From: Myxococcus hansupus
GTDB lineage: Bacteria > Myxococcota > Myxococcia > Myxococcales > Myxococcaceae
Assembly: GCF_000280925.3 (NCBI RefSeq)
Contig: NZ_CP012109.1
Coordinates: 7,832,501 to 7,896,500 of the forward strand
Reading direction: 5' to 3'
DNA: 64,000 nt
This document shows positions 18,500 through 27,589 of this stretch, piece after piece. Under the pieces are notes generated by a model, which worked only from the letters and a program-made list of their open reading frames with translations, was not told where the DNA came from and did no database searches. The position numbers were made by a program, and so were the translations under genes. How positions within the stretch are numbered: position 1 is the first letter of the stretch; every line of letters starts with the position of its first letter.

Positions 18500-18893
18500 T
18501 TACGCCATCATTCGCGTCGTGCCGCGGGTGGAGCGCGAGGAGTTCATCAACGCGGGTGTCGTCCTCTTCTGCGCCACCCAGCGTTACCTGGGCGTGCGCG
18601 TGGAGCCGGATGAAGCCCGCTTGAAGGCGCTGTGGCCCGACGTGGACGTGGAGATGGTGCGCGGCCACCTGGAGAGCTTCCGCCGCGTGTGTGAGGGCGG
18701 GAAGGGCTCCGGCCCCATTGGCCGCCTGACGCAGAAGGAGCGGTGGCACTGGGTGGTGGCGCCGCGCAGCACCATCATCCAGACGGGGCCGGTGCACTCC
18801 GGCCTGTGCACGGAGCCGCAGCAGGCGCTGGAGCACCTGCTGGACTCCGTGGTGCGGTTGAAGCGCGTTACTCCCGTACCCGGCGGCCGGTGA
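18477..18893 (+). CDS. DUF3037 domain protein
   Basis: A 138-residue protein of the DUF3037 family: SFDYAIIRVVPRVEREEFIN followed by AGVVLFC at the N-terminus, GPIGRLTQKERWHWV in the middle. The GTG start has GAGGAGG 7 nt upstream and lies inside the end of the HipA-like gene, so the two are probably translationally coupled. Function unknown; the conserved pairing suggests the two proteins act together. Its 3' end overlaps the convergent lipoprotein relic by 26 nt. Confidence 0.85.
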   Translation: MPAPSSFDYAIIRVVPRVEREEFINAGVVLFCATQRYLGVRVEPDEARLKALWPDVDVEMVRGHLESFRRVCEGGKGSGPIGRLTQKERWHWVVAPRSTIIQTGPVHSGLCTEPQQALEHLLDSVVRLKRVTPVPGGR

Positions 18894-19424
18894 AGCGGAC
18901 GGACGACGCGCACCCGGTGGACAGGGTTCCCCCGAGACCTGGTCGCGTTCGACGAACTCGTTGCGGAGCCAGATGCCGCCCTGGATGGTGTCCTCCAGGC
19001 GCCTGTTGTGGATGGCGATGCGGAGGGCGTGCTCGTTGCCCAGCGGGGCCAGCTTGTGCTCCTCGTCCAGGCGCGACTGGATGTGCAGGAACTGGTAGCC
19101 GCCCGATGCGCCCTCCGAGCCGATGAGGACGTCCGGCTCGCCGTCGCCGTTGATGAAATAGGCGTTGTTCGGTGTCCGGAAGTCGATGTCGGGGAGCTCG
19201 AGCGTCATCGCGTCCATCTTCCCGCGGCGAATCGTCCAGCGCTGCTCCGCGGCGAGCCCCTCGGCGGGGCCCTCCAGGGCCTGGACCCCCTCGGAGCACT
19301 CCACCGACACGTTGGCCAGCGTCTCCGGGGCCAGCGTCACGTCGTAGAGGTACGTGTCATCCTCGCCGCAGCCTGTGAGCGCCACCACCACGGCGGCCAT
19401 GGCGCCCCATCGGTATTCACGCAT
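18868..19424 (-). pseudogene. Lipoprotein paralogue A, frameshifted near its end
   Basis: First of three tandem paralogues (with 19481-20047 and 20130-20672). It starts MREYRWGAMAAVVVALTGCG, with the lipobox and the shared CGEDDTYLYDV motif, and keeps LEDTIQGGIWLRNEF. After VERDQVSG the frame breaks at a run of five Gs on the coding strand (18929-18933). With six Gs it would read GTLSTGCASSVRFTGRRVRE and stop at 18868, exactly like the FTGKRVRE ends of its sisters. As written, the frame runs on through DUF3037 DNA. Sequence error, phase-variable tract or real decay are all possible. Confidence 0.8.
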
Positions 19425-19480
19425 CGCTCTCCGCTCCTTCCGTCACAGGGCTCGCGCCACAGCAGCGCGAGCGGAGGAGC

Positions 19481-20047
19481 CTACTCCTTCACGCGCTTGC
19501 CCGTGAAAGGGATGGTGATGGTGCATTCGGGGACGTCCCATTTGTCCGCAGGGGACTGCACGCGCTCACGCATGGTTCGAAACCACAGGACCCCATGAAT
19601 GGTGTCATCCAGGTTCTTGGTCTCCACGACGACGGAGAAGGCCTGGTGGTCGTAGTGCGTAAGGCTAAGCCCATTGGCGAAGACGTAGTTCGTCTGGAAG
19701 TGCAGGAACTGGAAGCCCCCTTCCACCGCGGCCGACCCATGAAGGACGTCGGGCTCACCCACGTTCCCGTTGATGACGTAGTACCCGGTCCCCGGCACGC
19801 GGACGCGGACGTCGGGAATCTCGAGCGACAACGAGTCCATCTCCCCTCGCTGGAAACGCCACTGCTGCCGCGCCTCCAGTCCGTCGACGGTCCGCTCCTC
19901 TGGGACGGGCCGCCTCCGGCATTCGATGGGGACGCTGCTCAGCGCCGCCTCATCCAGCGACACGTCGTACAGATACGTGTCCTCTTCGCCGCACGCCATG
20001 AGCCCCGCCGCCGCAACGGCCACCACGCTCCATCGATATCCACGCAT
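19481..20047 (-). CDS. Lipoprotein paralogue B
   Basis: About 188 residues from MRGYRWSVVAV, chosen to match its sisters; an ATG two codons upstream is equally well placed to AGAGG. Lipobox LMAC, then CGEEDTYLYDVSLDEAALS, a central beta-rich part (LSLEIPDV, GGFQFLHF), KNLDDTIHGVLW, and the terminal FTGKRVKE. A conserved Cys before the end (PEC) could pair with one near the N-terminus (IEC). Function unknown. The family appears as adjacent copies only here. Confidence 0.85.
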   Translation of the reverse strand: MRGYRWSVVAVAAAGLMACGEEDTYLYDVSLDEAALSSVPIECRRRPVPEERTVDGLEARQQWRFQRGEMDSLSLEIPDVRVRVPGTGYYVINGNVGEPDVLHGSAAVEGGFQFLHFQTNYVFANGLSLTHYDHQAFSVVVETKNLDDTIHGVLWFRTMRERVQSPADKWDVPECTITIPFTGKRVKE

Positions 20048-20129
20048 CGTCATTCACGCCTCTCAGAATGGGGCTTGTTCCGCCCATGCACTCACTTCCT
20101 CGCGGATGCATGGGTGCCACCGTCAACCG

Positions 20130-20672
20130 TTACTCTCGGACGCGCTTGCCCGTGAACGGGATGGTGATGGCGCACTGAGGACTCGTGTTCCACGCTCGAA
20201 ACTTGAGCATGCTTCGAACCCGCATGAATCCGTGAATGGTGTCATCCAGGGTCTTGGTCTCGATGACGATGGTGAACGCCTGATCCGACCTCGCGTGCCC
20301 CATCCTGTCCAAGCCTTCCGTGAGGTGGACGAATTGAAATCCCCCACCTGCCGCAGCCGCCCCGTCAATGACGTCTGGCGCGTCATCCCGACGATCGATG
20401 ACAAACGACCCGATACCCTCAGCGAAGAAGTCGACATCGGGCAGCTCAAGCGACAGCGAGTCCAGCTCCCCTCGCCGGATACGCCACCGCTGCTGTGCCG
20501 CCAGTCCTTCAACAGTCCGATCCTCTGGAACGTCCTGCCCGGAGCATTCGATGGGGACGTTGCTCAACGCCGCCTCATCCAGCGACACGTCATACAGATA
20601 CGTGTCGTCCTCGCCGCACCCCATGAGCCCCATCAGGGATGCGACGGCCACACCCCACGTGTATCCCCGCAT
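20130..20672 (-). CDS. Lipoprotein paralogue C
   Basis: A 180-residue lipoprotein, the best preserved of the three. Start MRGYTWGVAV with a strong GAGGGAGGG ahead; lipobox LMGC; CGEDDTYLYDVSLDEAALSN; LSLELPDVDF; GGGFQFVHL; KTLDDTIHGFM; PQCAITIPFTGKRVRE at the end. Its strong ribosome-binding site and position make it the first gene of a possible three-gene unit C-B-A. Function not recognised. Confidence 0.86.
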   Translation of the reverse strand: MRGYTWGVAVASLMGLMGCGEDDTYLYDVSLDEAALSNVPIECSGQDVPEDRTVEGLAAQQRWRIRRGELDSLSLELPDVDFFAEGIGSFVIDRRDDAPDVIDGAAAAGGGFQFVHLTEGLDRMGHARSDQAFTIVIETKTLDDTIHGFMRVRSMLKFRAWNTSPQCAITIPFTGKRVRE

Positions 20673-20912
20673 GAACAGCCCTCCCTCGGTTGCACCGGTC
20701 CAGCGCCGTCCCCCTCGCGGGCACGGAGCCTTCAGAAGAAAACCACAGGGTGGCTGGAACCCGGCACCACTCGTTGCGCTGTGAAGGGCTTCTCGGCACG
20801 GTGTCCTTGTCGTCCGTGACAAGGAGTGCGGCCAGGCAGGCAGGCCCACGGCGTGCCGAGCACCTGGCGTCATCCCAAGCCGGCACGCCGGGCGGTTAGT
20901 AGTTTCTTTCCG

Positions 20913-21902
20913 ATGAGTGCTTCCCCGCTGCGAATCGTCACCTACAACGTCCGCTACTTCGGCCACATGCTCCGCGGACTGGCGAGCACGGTGGGCCCGA
21001 AACGCCGGGTCGCCGCGGCCCTGGCGTCGCTCGACCCGCTGCCGGATGTCATCTGCCTGCAGGAGGTGGAGACGTCCTCGCTGCGCAGCAACATCGCCTA
21101 CCGGCCCAAGAGCCCGGGCGAGACGCAGCTCACCGCCTTCATGGGACGCATGGTGGAGACGTTCGGCCTGCTGGGGCGCGAGATGCCCTACGAGGCGTTC
21201 TACTTCCGCGCCCACCACTACAAGCTGGGCGAGGTGTCCCTCTACACCACCGGGCTGGCCGTGCTGGTGAACACGCGCAAGCTCGAGGTCGCCACGCACA
21301 ACGTGGCCGCGCCCCAAGCCATCACCCACCACCACGTCCAGCGGCTCAAGGACCGGAAGCAGAGCCGCATCTGCGCGCACATGCGCCTGCTGCGCCGCGA
21401 GGACGGGCACCCCTTCCACATCTTCAACACCCACCTCAGCCTGCCCACGCCCTTCGCCCGCGAGTTCTGGGCCACGCGCGACAAGATGGGCTGCGGCGTC
21501 AACCAACTCCACGAAGCGCGCAAGCTGACGGAGTTCATGCACACGCTCTCCGGCGACGAGCCCTACATCGTGTGCGGCGACTTCAACTCACCGCCCGCGT
21601 CGCCCGTGTACCGCTTCCTGACCACCGATGGCCGGCTCACGTGTGCCCAGGCCGCCGTGGGCCAGATTGACCCGAACGTGGCGCGCGGCTTTCCCACCGC
21701 CGGCTTCATGCACATGCGCATGCACCTGGACCACGTGTTCTCCGGCTCCGGCGTGCGCTGGTTGGACGCGCAGGAGACGTCGCCCTTCGGTGACCTCCGG
21801 AGCCGCTTCCACGGGCTGTCCGACCACATGCCCATCATCGCGCGCTTCGCGCTGGACGGCGGCAGGACGCTCGTCACCCCGCCGCCGGGACTGACGCACT
21901 AG
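20913..21902 (+). CDS. Endonuclease/exonuclease/phosphatase family protein
   Basis: A 329-residue metal-dependent phosphoesterase-fold protein. All family blocks are visible: IVTYNVRYFG, ICLQEVE (metal Glu), FNTHLSLP, IVCGDFNSPP (catalytic Asp/Asn), HLDHVFSGSG, and LSDHMPIIARF at the end (general-base His). It could act on DNA, phospholipid or inositol phosphates; sequence alone does not decide. No signal peptide. It ends 4 nt inside the convergent J-domain gene. Confidence 0.92.
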   Translation: MSASPLRIVTYNVRYFGHMLRGLASTVGPKRRVAAALASLDPLPDVICLQEVETSSLRSNIAYRPKSPGETQLTAFMGRMVETFGLLGREMPYEAFYFRAHHYKLGEVSLYTTGLAVLVNTRKLEVATHNVAAPQAITHHHVQRLKDRKQSRICAHMRLLRREDGHPFHIFNTHLSLPTPFAREFWATRDKMGCGVNQLHEARKLTEFMHTLSGDEPYIVCGDFNSPPASPVYRFLTTDGRLTCAQAAVGQIDPNVARGFPTAGFMHMRMHLDHVFSGSGVRWLDAQETSPFGDLRSRFHGLSDHMPIIARFALDGGRTLVTPPPGLTH

Positions 21903-22678
21903 CTCCCGGAGAGTTCCCGCTCCACCGCTTCCCAGGCGTCGAGGATTTCACGCGTGCGCAGCTCCGCGAGCGCGTGAAATTCGGGCGCCAGGTGCGCCAC
22001 CTTGTCCGGGTGGTACTGCGAGATGAGCGTCCGGAACGTCCGGCGCGCCTCATCCACGGGCGTGCCCGGGGCGATGCCCAGCACCGTCCACGGGTCCTTC
22101 TTGGGAGGCTCCGGCGGAGGGGGTGGGGCCCGCGTCCCCCGGGGCGGCGTCGCCTCGTCGTCCCAGGAAGGCCGGGCCCGAGCGCCGGGGCCACTGCTGG
22201 CGGGCCGGGGTGGCGAACGGGGCGCGGGCTCCGCGCGGCGCCGGCCAGGGCGCTGCGCCGGGTCCGGCGCGGGGATGCGCGGCGTCAACCGGCTGAGGGC
22301 CTCTTGGAGAAACCAGAGGTCCTCGAACGGTGTCCCCTGCTTGCGCACCACCCCGCAGGGACGCCCATCCCGGAGCAGCAGGTAGCCCGTGGCCGCCGCG
22401 TAGGCGTCATCCCGGCTGTCGGGGTGGAGCCGGTCGGCCAGGTCCCCCAGCGGGTCTCTCCACATGCCGTCGGCGCCGCCCTCGTCGGCCACCAGCACCT
22501 GTGACACCACGTCCCCGTGGAGCCGCTCCAGCGAAACGAAGGGCTCGCGCGCCTCTGGGGGACGCATGGACGCCCCGTGACGGACGCCCGTCACGAGCAA
22601 CAACCCCCGCGTTGAATCCACCCGGGCGAAGAGCTGCTCACGCACCTGTCTGTCGGAGAAGAAGAGGACCCACTGCAC
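21899..22678 (-). CDS. DnaJ-domain (J-domain) protein
   Basis: A 259-residue protein. The N-terminal about 130 residues are unrecognised and include YLLLRDGRPCGVVRK. A Pro/Arg-rich linker follows (about 135-195). The C-terminus is a J domain: DPWTVLGIAPGTPVDEARRT, then LISQYHPDKVAHLAPEF with the HPD motif that stimulates Hsp70 ATPase. It has no zinc-finger or client-binding domain of DnaJ, so it is a specialised Hsp70 partner. The closest myxobacterial J proteins have varied roles; none can be assigned here. Confidence 0.88.
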   Translation of the reverse strand: MQWVLFFSDRQVREQLFARVDSTRGLLLVTGVRHGASMRPPEAREPFVSLERLHGDVVSQVLVADEGGADGMWRDPLGDLADRLHPDSRDDAYAAATGYLLLRDGRPCGVVRKQGTPFEDLWFLQEALSRLTPRIPAPDPAQRPGRRRAEPAPRSPPRPASSGPGARARPSWDDEATPPRGTRAPPPPPEPPKKDPWTVLGIAPGTPVDEARRTFRTLISQYHPDKVAHLAPEFHALAELRTREILDAWEAVERELSGS

Positions 22679-22866
22679 GGTGGTCAGAGCCTACCCGGTC
22701 AACGCCGCCCCGCGTGTGGTCCAAAACCATGTCACGCGCACCCCAGCAGGGAGGGCCGTGACACCGGCGTCGTCTTTAGGACTTCGTCGATACAGGACGC
22801 TCGTTGGCCCCCCGGTGCACTCCTTCTCGACGGTGGAGCGAGCTTGCGGAAGAGTCCTGGCCGCAC

Positions 22867-25503
22867 ATGCGCTGCTGCCACCGTCACGCCTCCGAGTCCA
22901 TCCCCTCCGGCCCCCATTCCTTTTCGCTGCCCGGCGCCACGGAACACTATGCCGCCGAGCGGCCGGTCCGCGCCGAACACGTCCGCATCGAAGTGGACCT
23001 CGACTTCGACACACGGAGCATCAACGGCCTCTGCACCACGCGCGTCTCCGCCGTCCGTCCCGTCCACACCCTCACCTTCGATGCCGTGGACCTCGACGTC
23101 TCGGAGGTCCATGTCGATGGGCGCCCCGCGCGCTACACCAACTCCGGCGCCCACGTGCGCGTGGAGCTGGGCTCGCCGCTGGAGGCGGGACGCGCGTGCG
23201 ACGTCGCCATCCGCTACACGGCCCGGCCCCGGCGGGGCCTCTACTTCTGGGGCCCGGACTCAGCCTATCCCCAGCGGCCCCGGCAGGCCTGGACGCAGGG
23301 CCAGGACATCGACTCGCGCGCGTGGTTCCCGTGCCTGGACACCCCCGCGCAGAAGGCCACCTCGGAGGTCATCGCCACCTTCCCCGAGGCGATGACGTCC
23401 CTGTCCAACGGCAAGCTCGACAGCGACCGCGTCCACGACGGGCGCCGCACGCAGCACTACCGGATGGAGCAGCCTCACGCCCCGTACCTCATCACGCTGG
23501 TGGTGGGCGAGTTCGAGGAGGCCACCGACACCGCGGGCACCGTGCCCCTGCGATACCTGTTCCCCAAGGGCCGCCAGGAAGACGCCCTGCGCTGCGTGCG
23601 CCGCACCCCGGAGATGGTGCGCGTCTTCCAGGAGGTCACCGGCGAGCCCTATCCCTGGAGCAGCTACGCCCAGATTTTCGTCACCGAGTTCATCCTCGGC
23701 GGCATGGAGAACACGTCCGCCACCAGCCTCACGGACACCGTCCTCCACGACGCGCGCGCCCAGCCGGACTACAACGCCGAGCCGCTCATCTCCCACGAGC
23801 TGGCCCACCAGTGGTTCGGTGATTTGCTCACCTGCCGCGACTGGCCCCACGGCTGGCTCAACGAGGGCTTCGCCACGTGGTTCGAGATGCTCTGGAAGGA
23901 GCGCGCCGACGGCCAGGATGAAGCCGACCAGCACCGGCTCGTCGACCTGGAGGCCTACCTGGGCGAGGTGCGCGAACGCTACGCCCGCCCCATCGTCGCG
24001 CGCCGCTTCCACGCGCCCATGGATGTCTTCGACCGGCATCTGTACGAGAAGGGCGGGCTGGTCCTCCACGAGCTGCGCCGCAGGCTGGGTGACGACCTCT
24101 TCTTCAAGGGCCTGCGGCACTACGTCGCGCGCCACCGCCACGGGTCCGTGGAGACGGTGGACCTCGCGCGCGCCTTCGAGGAGGCCACCGGCCACAACCT
24201 GGATGCCTTCTTCGACCAGTACGTCTTCGCGCCCGGCCACCCCGAGCTGAAGGTCGAGGTCCGCTACGACGCCGAGGAAGCACGGCTCCGCGTCCAGGTG
24301 CGGCAGACGCAGTCCACGGGCAACGGCGTGCCCCTGTTCCGCCTGCCCCTGGACATCGTGCTCACCGTGGACGGCCGCGACGCCGTGCACCGCCTGGAGG
24401 TGACGGACGCGGAACACGCGTTCCATCTGGCCTGCGCCAGCGCGCCCTCGCAGGTGCGCGTGGACCCTCGGCGCGGCGTGCTCGGCACGGTGACGGTCGA
24501 CAAGTCCACCGGGCTGTGGATGGAGGAGCTTCGCGCGGCGCCCGAGATGCGCGCGCGCACCGAGGCCGCCACCGCCCTGGGACGAGACGGCGGGTACCGC
24601 GCCGTGGAGGCCCTGGGCGTGGCGCTCGACGACCCGCGCCTGTTCTGGGGAACGCGCGCCGCCTGCGCGAAGTCCCTGGGCCGCATCCGCACCCCGGAGG
24701 CCCGCGCACGGCTGCTCGCCGCGCTCGGCACCGCGCACCCTCGCGTGCGCCGCGCCGTGGTGGCCGCGCTGGGCGAGTTCCGCCGGGACACGGAAGTGAC
24801 CTCGCGCCTGCGCGCCCTGGTGACGGGCGGAGACGCCAGCTACTTCGTGGAGGCGGAGGCCGCGCGCAGCTACGGCAAGGTGCGCGCCCCCGACGCGCTG
24901 GCCGTGCTGGAAGCCGTCACCACCCGGCCCTCGTACCAGGACGTCGTCGCCGTGGGCGCGGTGGACGGGCTCGCCGAGGCGCAGGACCCGGCCGCCTTCT
25001 CCGTCGTCCTGGCGCGCACCGCCCTGGGACACGCCGCGCCCTTGCGCCGCGCCGCCACGCTCGCGGCGGCGAAGCTGGCGGAGACCGCTGGCCGCAAGCG
25101 CGAGGCGGTGGACCTGCTCACCGAGCTTCTTCGGGATCCACTCTTCCGCGTGCGCATGGGGGTCTTCGAGGCGGCGCGCGCCTTGGGCGACCGGCGGCTC
25201 ATCGCGCCACTGGAGCAGACGCCGCTGTCGGACGCGGTCGCACGGCGCGCGGCCCGCGAGACGGTGCGCTTCCTGCGCGAAGGCGAGCCGCAGGCCCACG
25301 AGGTGACGGCGCTGCGTGAAGAGGTGGACCGACTGAAGGAGGAGACCCGCGCCTTGCGGGAGCGCATGGAGGCGTTCACGCTCAAGGCGCCCGAGCCCGG
25401 CGTGAAGAAGCCCACGCCCTCGCCGCGAAAGCAGCCCCCGCCGCGCGCGAAGCCCGGGGCGCGCAAGCCCGCGTCCCGTGGGCGGCAGGACAAGCGCCGT
25501 TAG
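22867..25503 (+). CDS. M1-family zinc aminopeptidase with C-terminal HEAT-like region
   Basis: An 878-residue gluzincin. The exopeptidase motif GGMEN is at 278-282 and the zinc site HELAH (H310, H314) with Glu333 in NEGFATW completes HExxH-x18-E. The beta-sandwich N-domain and catalytic domain fill residues about 20-450. A linker domain of about 100 residues and then Ala/Arg-rich helical repeats (about 555-820, HEAT-like: ARLLAALGTAHPRVRRAVVA) follow, then a short coiled coil and a Pro/Lys/Arg tail. GGAAGAG upstream supports the ATG at 22867, though a start further upstream cannot be excluded. Released N-terminal residues are not predictable. Confidence 0.93.
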   Translation: MRCCHRHASESIPSGPHSFSLPGATEHYAAERPVRAEHVRIEVDLDFDTRSINGLCTTRVSAVRPVHTLTFDAVDLDVSEVHVDGRPARYTNSGAHVRVELGSPLEAGRACDVAIRYTARPRRGLYFWGPDSAYPQRPRQAWTQGQDIDSRAWFPCLDTPAQKATSEVIATFPEAMTSLSNGKLDSDRVHDGRRTQHYRMEQPHAPYLITLVVGEFEEATDTAGTVPLRYLFPKGRQEDALRCVRRTPEMVRVFQEVTGEPYPWSSYAQIFVTEFILGGMENTSATSLTDTVLHDARAQPDYNAEPLISHELAHQWFGDLLTCRDWPHGWLNEGFATWFEMLWKERADGQDEADQHRLVDLEAYLGEVRERYARPIVARRFHAPMDVFDRHLYEKGGLVLHELRRRLGDDLFFKGLRHYVARHRHGSVETVDLARAFEEATGHNLDAFFDQYVFAPGHPELKVEVRYDAEEARLRVQVRQTQSTGNGVPLFRLPLDIVLTVDGRDAVHRLEVTDAEHAFHLACASAPSQVRVDPRRGVLGTVTVDKSTGLWMEELRAAPEMRARTEAATALGRDGGYRAVEALGVALDDPRLFWGTRAACAKSLGRIRTPEARARLLAALGTAHPRVRRAVVAALGEFRRDTEVTSRLRALVTGGDASYFVEAEAARSYGKVRAPDALAVLEAVTTRPSYQDVVAVGAVDGLAEAQDPAAFSVVLARTALGHAAPLRRAATLAAAKLAETAGRKREAVDLLTELLRDPLFRVRMGVFEAARALGDRRLIAPLEQTPLSDAVARRAARETVRFLREGEPQAHEVTALREEVDRLKEETRALRERMEAFTLKAPEPGVKKPTPSPRKQPPPRAKPGARKPASRGRQDKRR

Positions 25504-25702
25504 CCGGGCGCCTGAGTGGCTGCCCGCCTGTCGAACCTGGCGTCCATGAAGGCGACACGGGCCTGGGAGGCGCGGCCTGTGCCTCCAATGCCTACTTGTA
25601 TGGAAAGGGACACGCCCTCCGCATGGTGCGTCGAGGCGTTTCGAGCCCACCCATTCCAAGGCGCCGGCCGGCCGTGCGAGCCCGCGCCATTCCGAGGACA
25701 AC

Positions 25703-27280
25703 ATGCCTGGCGCCACAGACGAGCTCAGTGCGTGGCTGGACGCCGCCGTGGACCCGTTCATCGCCTGCGACGCGAGCGAGCGCGTCCGTGTCTTCAACAG
25801 CGCGGCGGAACGTTTGTTGGGCTGGAAACGCGAGGAGCTCATGGGCCGGCCCGCCTCGCGCCTCTTTCCCCAGCGGCTGCGGCGGCACGAAGGGAAGAGC
25901 CTGCTGCGCCACCTGCTCTCCCGCCGCCCCGCGCTGGGAGGGCGGGCCACCCGGGTGCTCGCGCGCCGGAAGGACGGCGCGGAAATCCTGGTGGAGCTGA
26001 CGGTGGGTGCCTCTGGCCAGGGCGAAGGCGAGCGCATCGTCCTCAACTTCCGTCGGCTGCACGAGGTCATCGACACGCTGGATGAGCCCGTGGAGCGCGC
26101 CCTGCCCCGGCGTGAGTCCGCGAGCCTGGCGGGTGACGCGCTCTTCCGCACCGTCGTGGAGAACGCGCCACTGGGCATCCTCTACTTCGACCCGCGCGCC
26201 ATCGTCATCGCGTGCAACGAGCTGTTCGTGCACATCATCGGCTCGCCCAAGCGCGTGCTGGTGGGCCTCAACCTGCTGTCGCTGCGAGACGAGAACATCC
26301 TCCACTGCGTCCGCGAGACGCTGGCGGGCCACACCTGCGACTACGAAGGGGAATACCGCACCGTCACCTCTGGCAAGCAGACCCCGGTCCACGTGCACTT
26401 CGCGCCCTGCTTCAACACCTCGGGACAGGTCGAGGGCGGCATCGGCATCGTCGAGGACATCTCCGAGCGCCGCCGCGCCGAAAGCGAACGCGAGCGCCTG
26501 TACCATGAAGCCCAGGAAGCCATCCGCGTGCGCGATGACTTCCTCTCCATCGCCTCGCATGAGCTGAAGACGCCCCTGACGCCGCTGAGCCTGCGGCTGG
26601 CCACGCTGGAGCGGAGGCTGGAGCGCGGCGAACACGTGGAGCCCGCCACGCTGCGCCACGCGCGCCTGCACCTGCTGCGCATCACCAGCCTCATCAATGA
26701 CTTGCTGGACGCCTCGCGCATCGAAGCGGGACGGCTCGCGTTGCGCCCGGAGGCCACCCACCTGGAAGGCCTGGTGGAGCGCGTCCTGCGCGGCCTGGAG
26801 CCCCAGCGCGGCAACCACACCGTGCACTTCGACGCGCCCGAGCAGTCCGTGCAGGTGAACGTGGACCCGTTCCGCATGGAGCAGGTGCTGGCCAACCTGG
26901 TGGAGAACGCGTTCAAGTACAGCCCGCATGGCGGCTCCGTCCGGGTGAGCCTGCTCCAACGCGGCGGCGTGGCGTTGCTGTCGGTGTCGGACGAAGGCAT
27001 CGGCATCCCTCCGGACCAGCAACGGCTGCTCTTCGACCGCTACTTCCGCGCGCGCAACGTGTCCGCCCGCTCGTTCGGTGGACTGGGCCTGGGGCTCTAC
27101 ATCAGCCGGGACATCGTCGAGCGCCATGGCGGCCGCATCTGGGTGGAGAGCGAGCCCGGCCACGGCTCCACCTTCCACGTCGCCCTGCCCTTGATGACGG
27201 GCGTGCCCGCTCAGCCCCCCTGGAGGCGCCGGGGCAGGTCGTCCACTGAAACTCCGCCACCCACCCTTCCGCAAAAATGA
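25703..27280 (+). CDS. PAS-domain sensor histidine kinase
   Basis: A 525-residue cytoplasmic histidine kinase. PAS 1 at about 10-115 (ERVRVFNSAAERLLGWKREE) and PAS 2 at about 145-260 (FRTVVENAPLGILYFDPRA). A linker coiled coil leads to HisKA with the phospho-acceptor His286 in SIASHELKTPLTP. HATPase_c has the N box NLVENAFKYS, G1 DEGIGIP and G2 GGLGLGLYIS. No transmembrane segment, so it senses a cytoplasmic signal; no response regulator is adjacent. The about 200 bp before it shows no clear promoter to me. Confidence 0.95.
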   Translation: MPGATDELSAWLDAAVDPFIACDASERVRVFNSAAERLLGWKREELMGRPASRLFPQRLRRHEGKSLLRHLLSRRPALGGRATRVLARRKDGAEILVELTVGASGQGEGERIVLNFRRLHEVIDTLDEPVERALPRRESASLAGDALFRTVVENAPLGILYFDPRAIVIACNELFVHIIGSPKRVLVGLNLLSLRDENILHCVRETLAGHTCDYEGEYRTVTSGKQTPVHVHFAPCFNTSGQVEGGIGIVEDISERRRAESERERLYHEAQEAIRVRDDFLSIASHELKTPLTPLSLRLATLERRLERGEHVEPATLRHARLHLLRITSLINDLLDASRIEAGRLALRPEATHLEGLVERVLRGLEPQRGNHTVHFDAPEQSVQVNVDPFRMEQVLANLVENAFKYSPHGGSVRVSLLQRGGVALLSVSDEGIGIPPDQQRLLFDRYFRARNVSARSFGGLGLGLYISRDIVERHGGRIWVESEPGHGSTFHVALPLMTGVPAQPPWRRRGRSSTETPPPTLPQK

Positions 27281-27402
27281 CAGGGCGCGGTGTCTTCCAT
27301 CGGCCAGCAGACCGGGTGAAGCGCCTGGATTCGCACGCTTCCAACGCTGGCATGGCGGCTGCTCTAGCGAAGGGCAGAGGATGGACTCACAGGGGGATGA
27401 CG

Positions 27403-27576
27403 ATGACCACGACAACCGACACGCCTGCTTGGACCCGTGACAACGAAGGCTGGCTCGTCCGCGTGAAGGTGGGCGGACGCATCCAGGAAGTGCGCTGCAC
27501 CACCGAGAGCCAGGCGCGGTACTTCGCCACGGTGCTGGCGATGAACCCGCCCAAGCCCTCGAAGCTGCGCAACTAG
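27403..27576 (+). CDS. Small hypothetical protein
   Basis: A 57-residue protein starting MTTTTDTPAW, preceded by AGGGGG at a good distance; an ATG two codons upstream sits too close to that site. Composition is protein-like: WLVRVKVGGR, ARYFATVLAMNPPKPSKL. It converges with the TspO gene with 13 nt between stops. No family recognised. Confidence 0.62.
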   Translation: MTTTTDTPAWTRDNEGWLVRVKVGGRIQEVRCTTESQARYFATVLAMNPPKPSKLRN

Positions 27577-27589
27577 GTGGCGGAGGGGC

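Noticed and set aside
23260-26178. A 2.9-kb open frame on the minus strand
   Set aside because: It is antisense to the M1 aminopeptidase and the PAS kinase, both with intact catalytic motifs; its translation is His/Arg/Gly-rich without domains.
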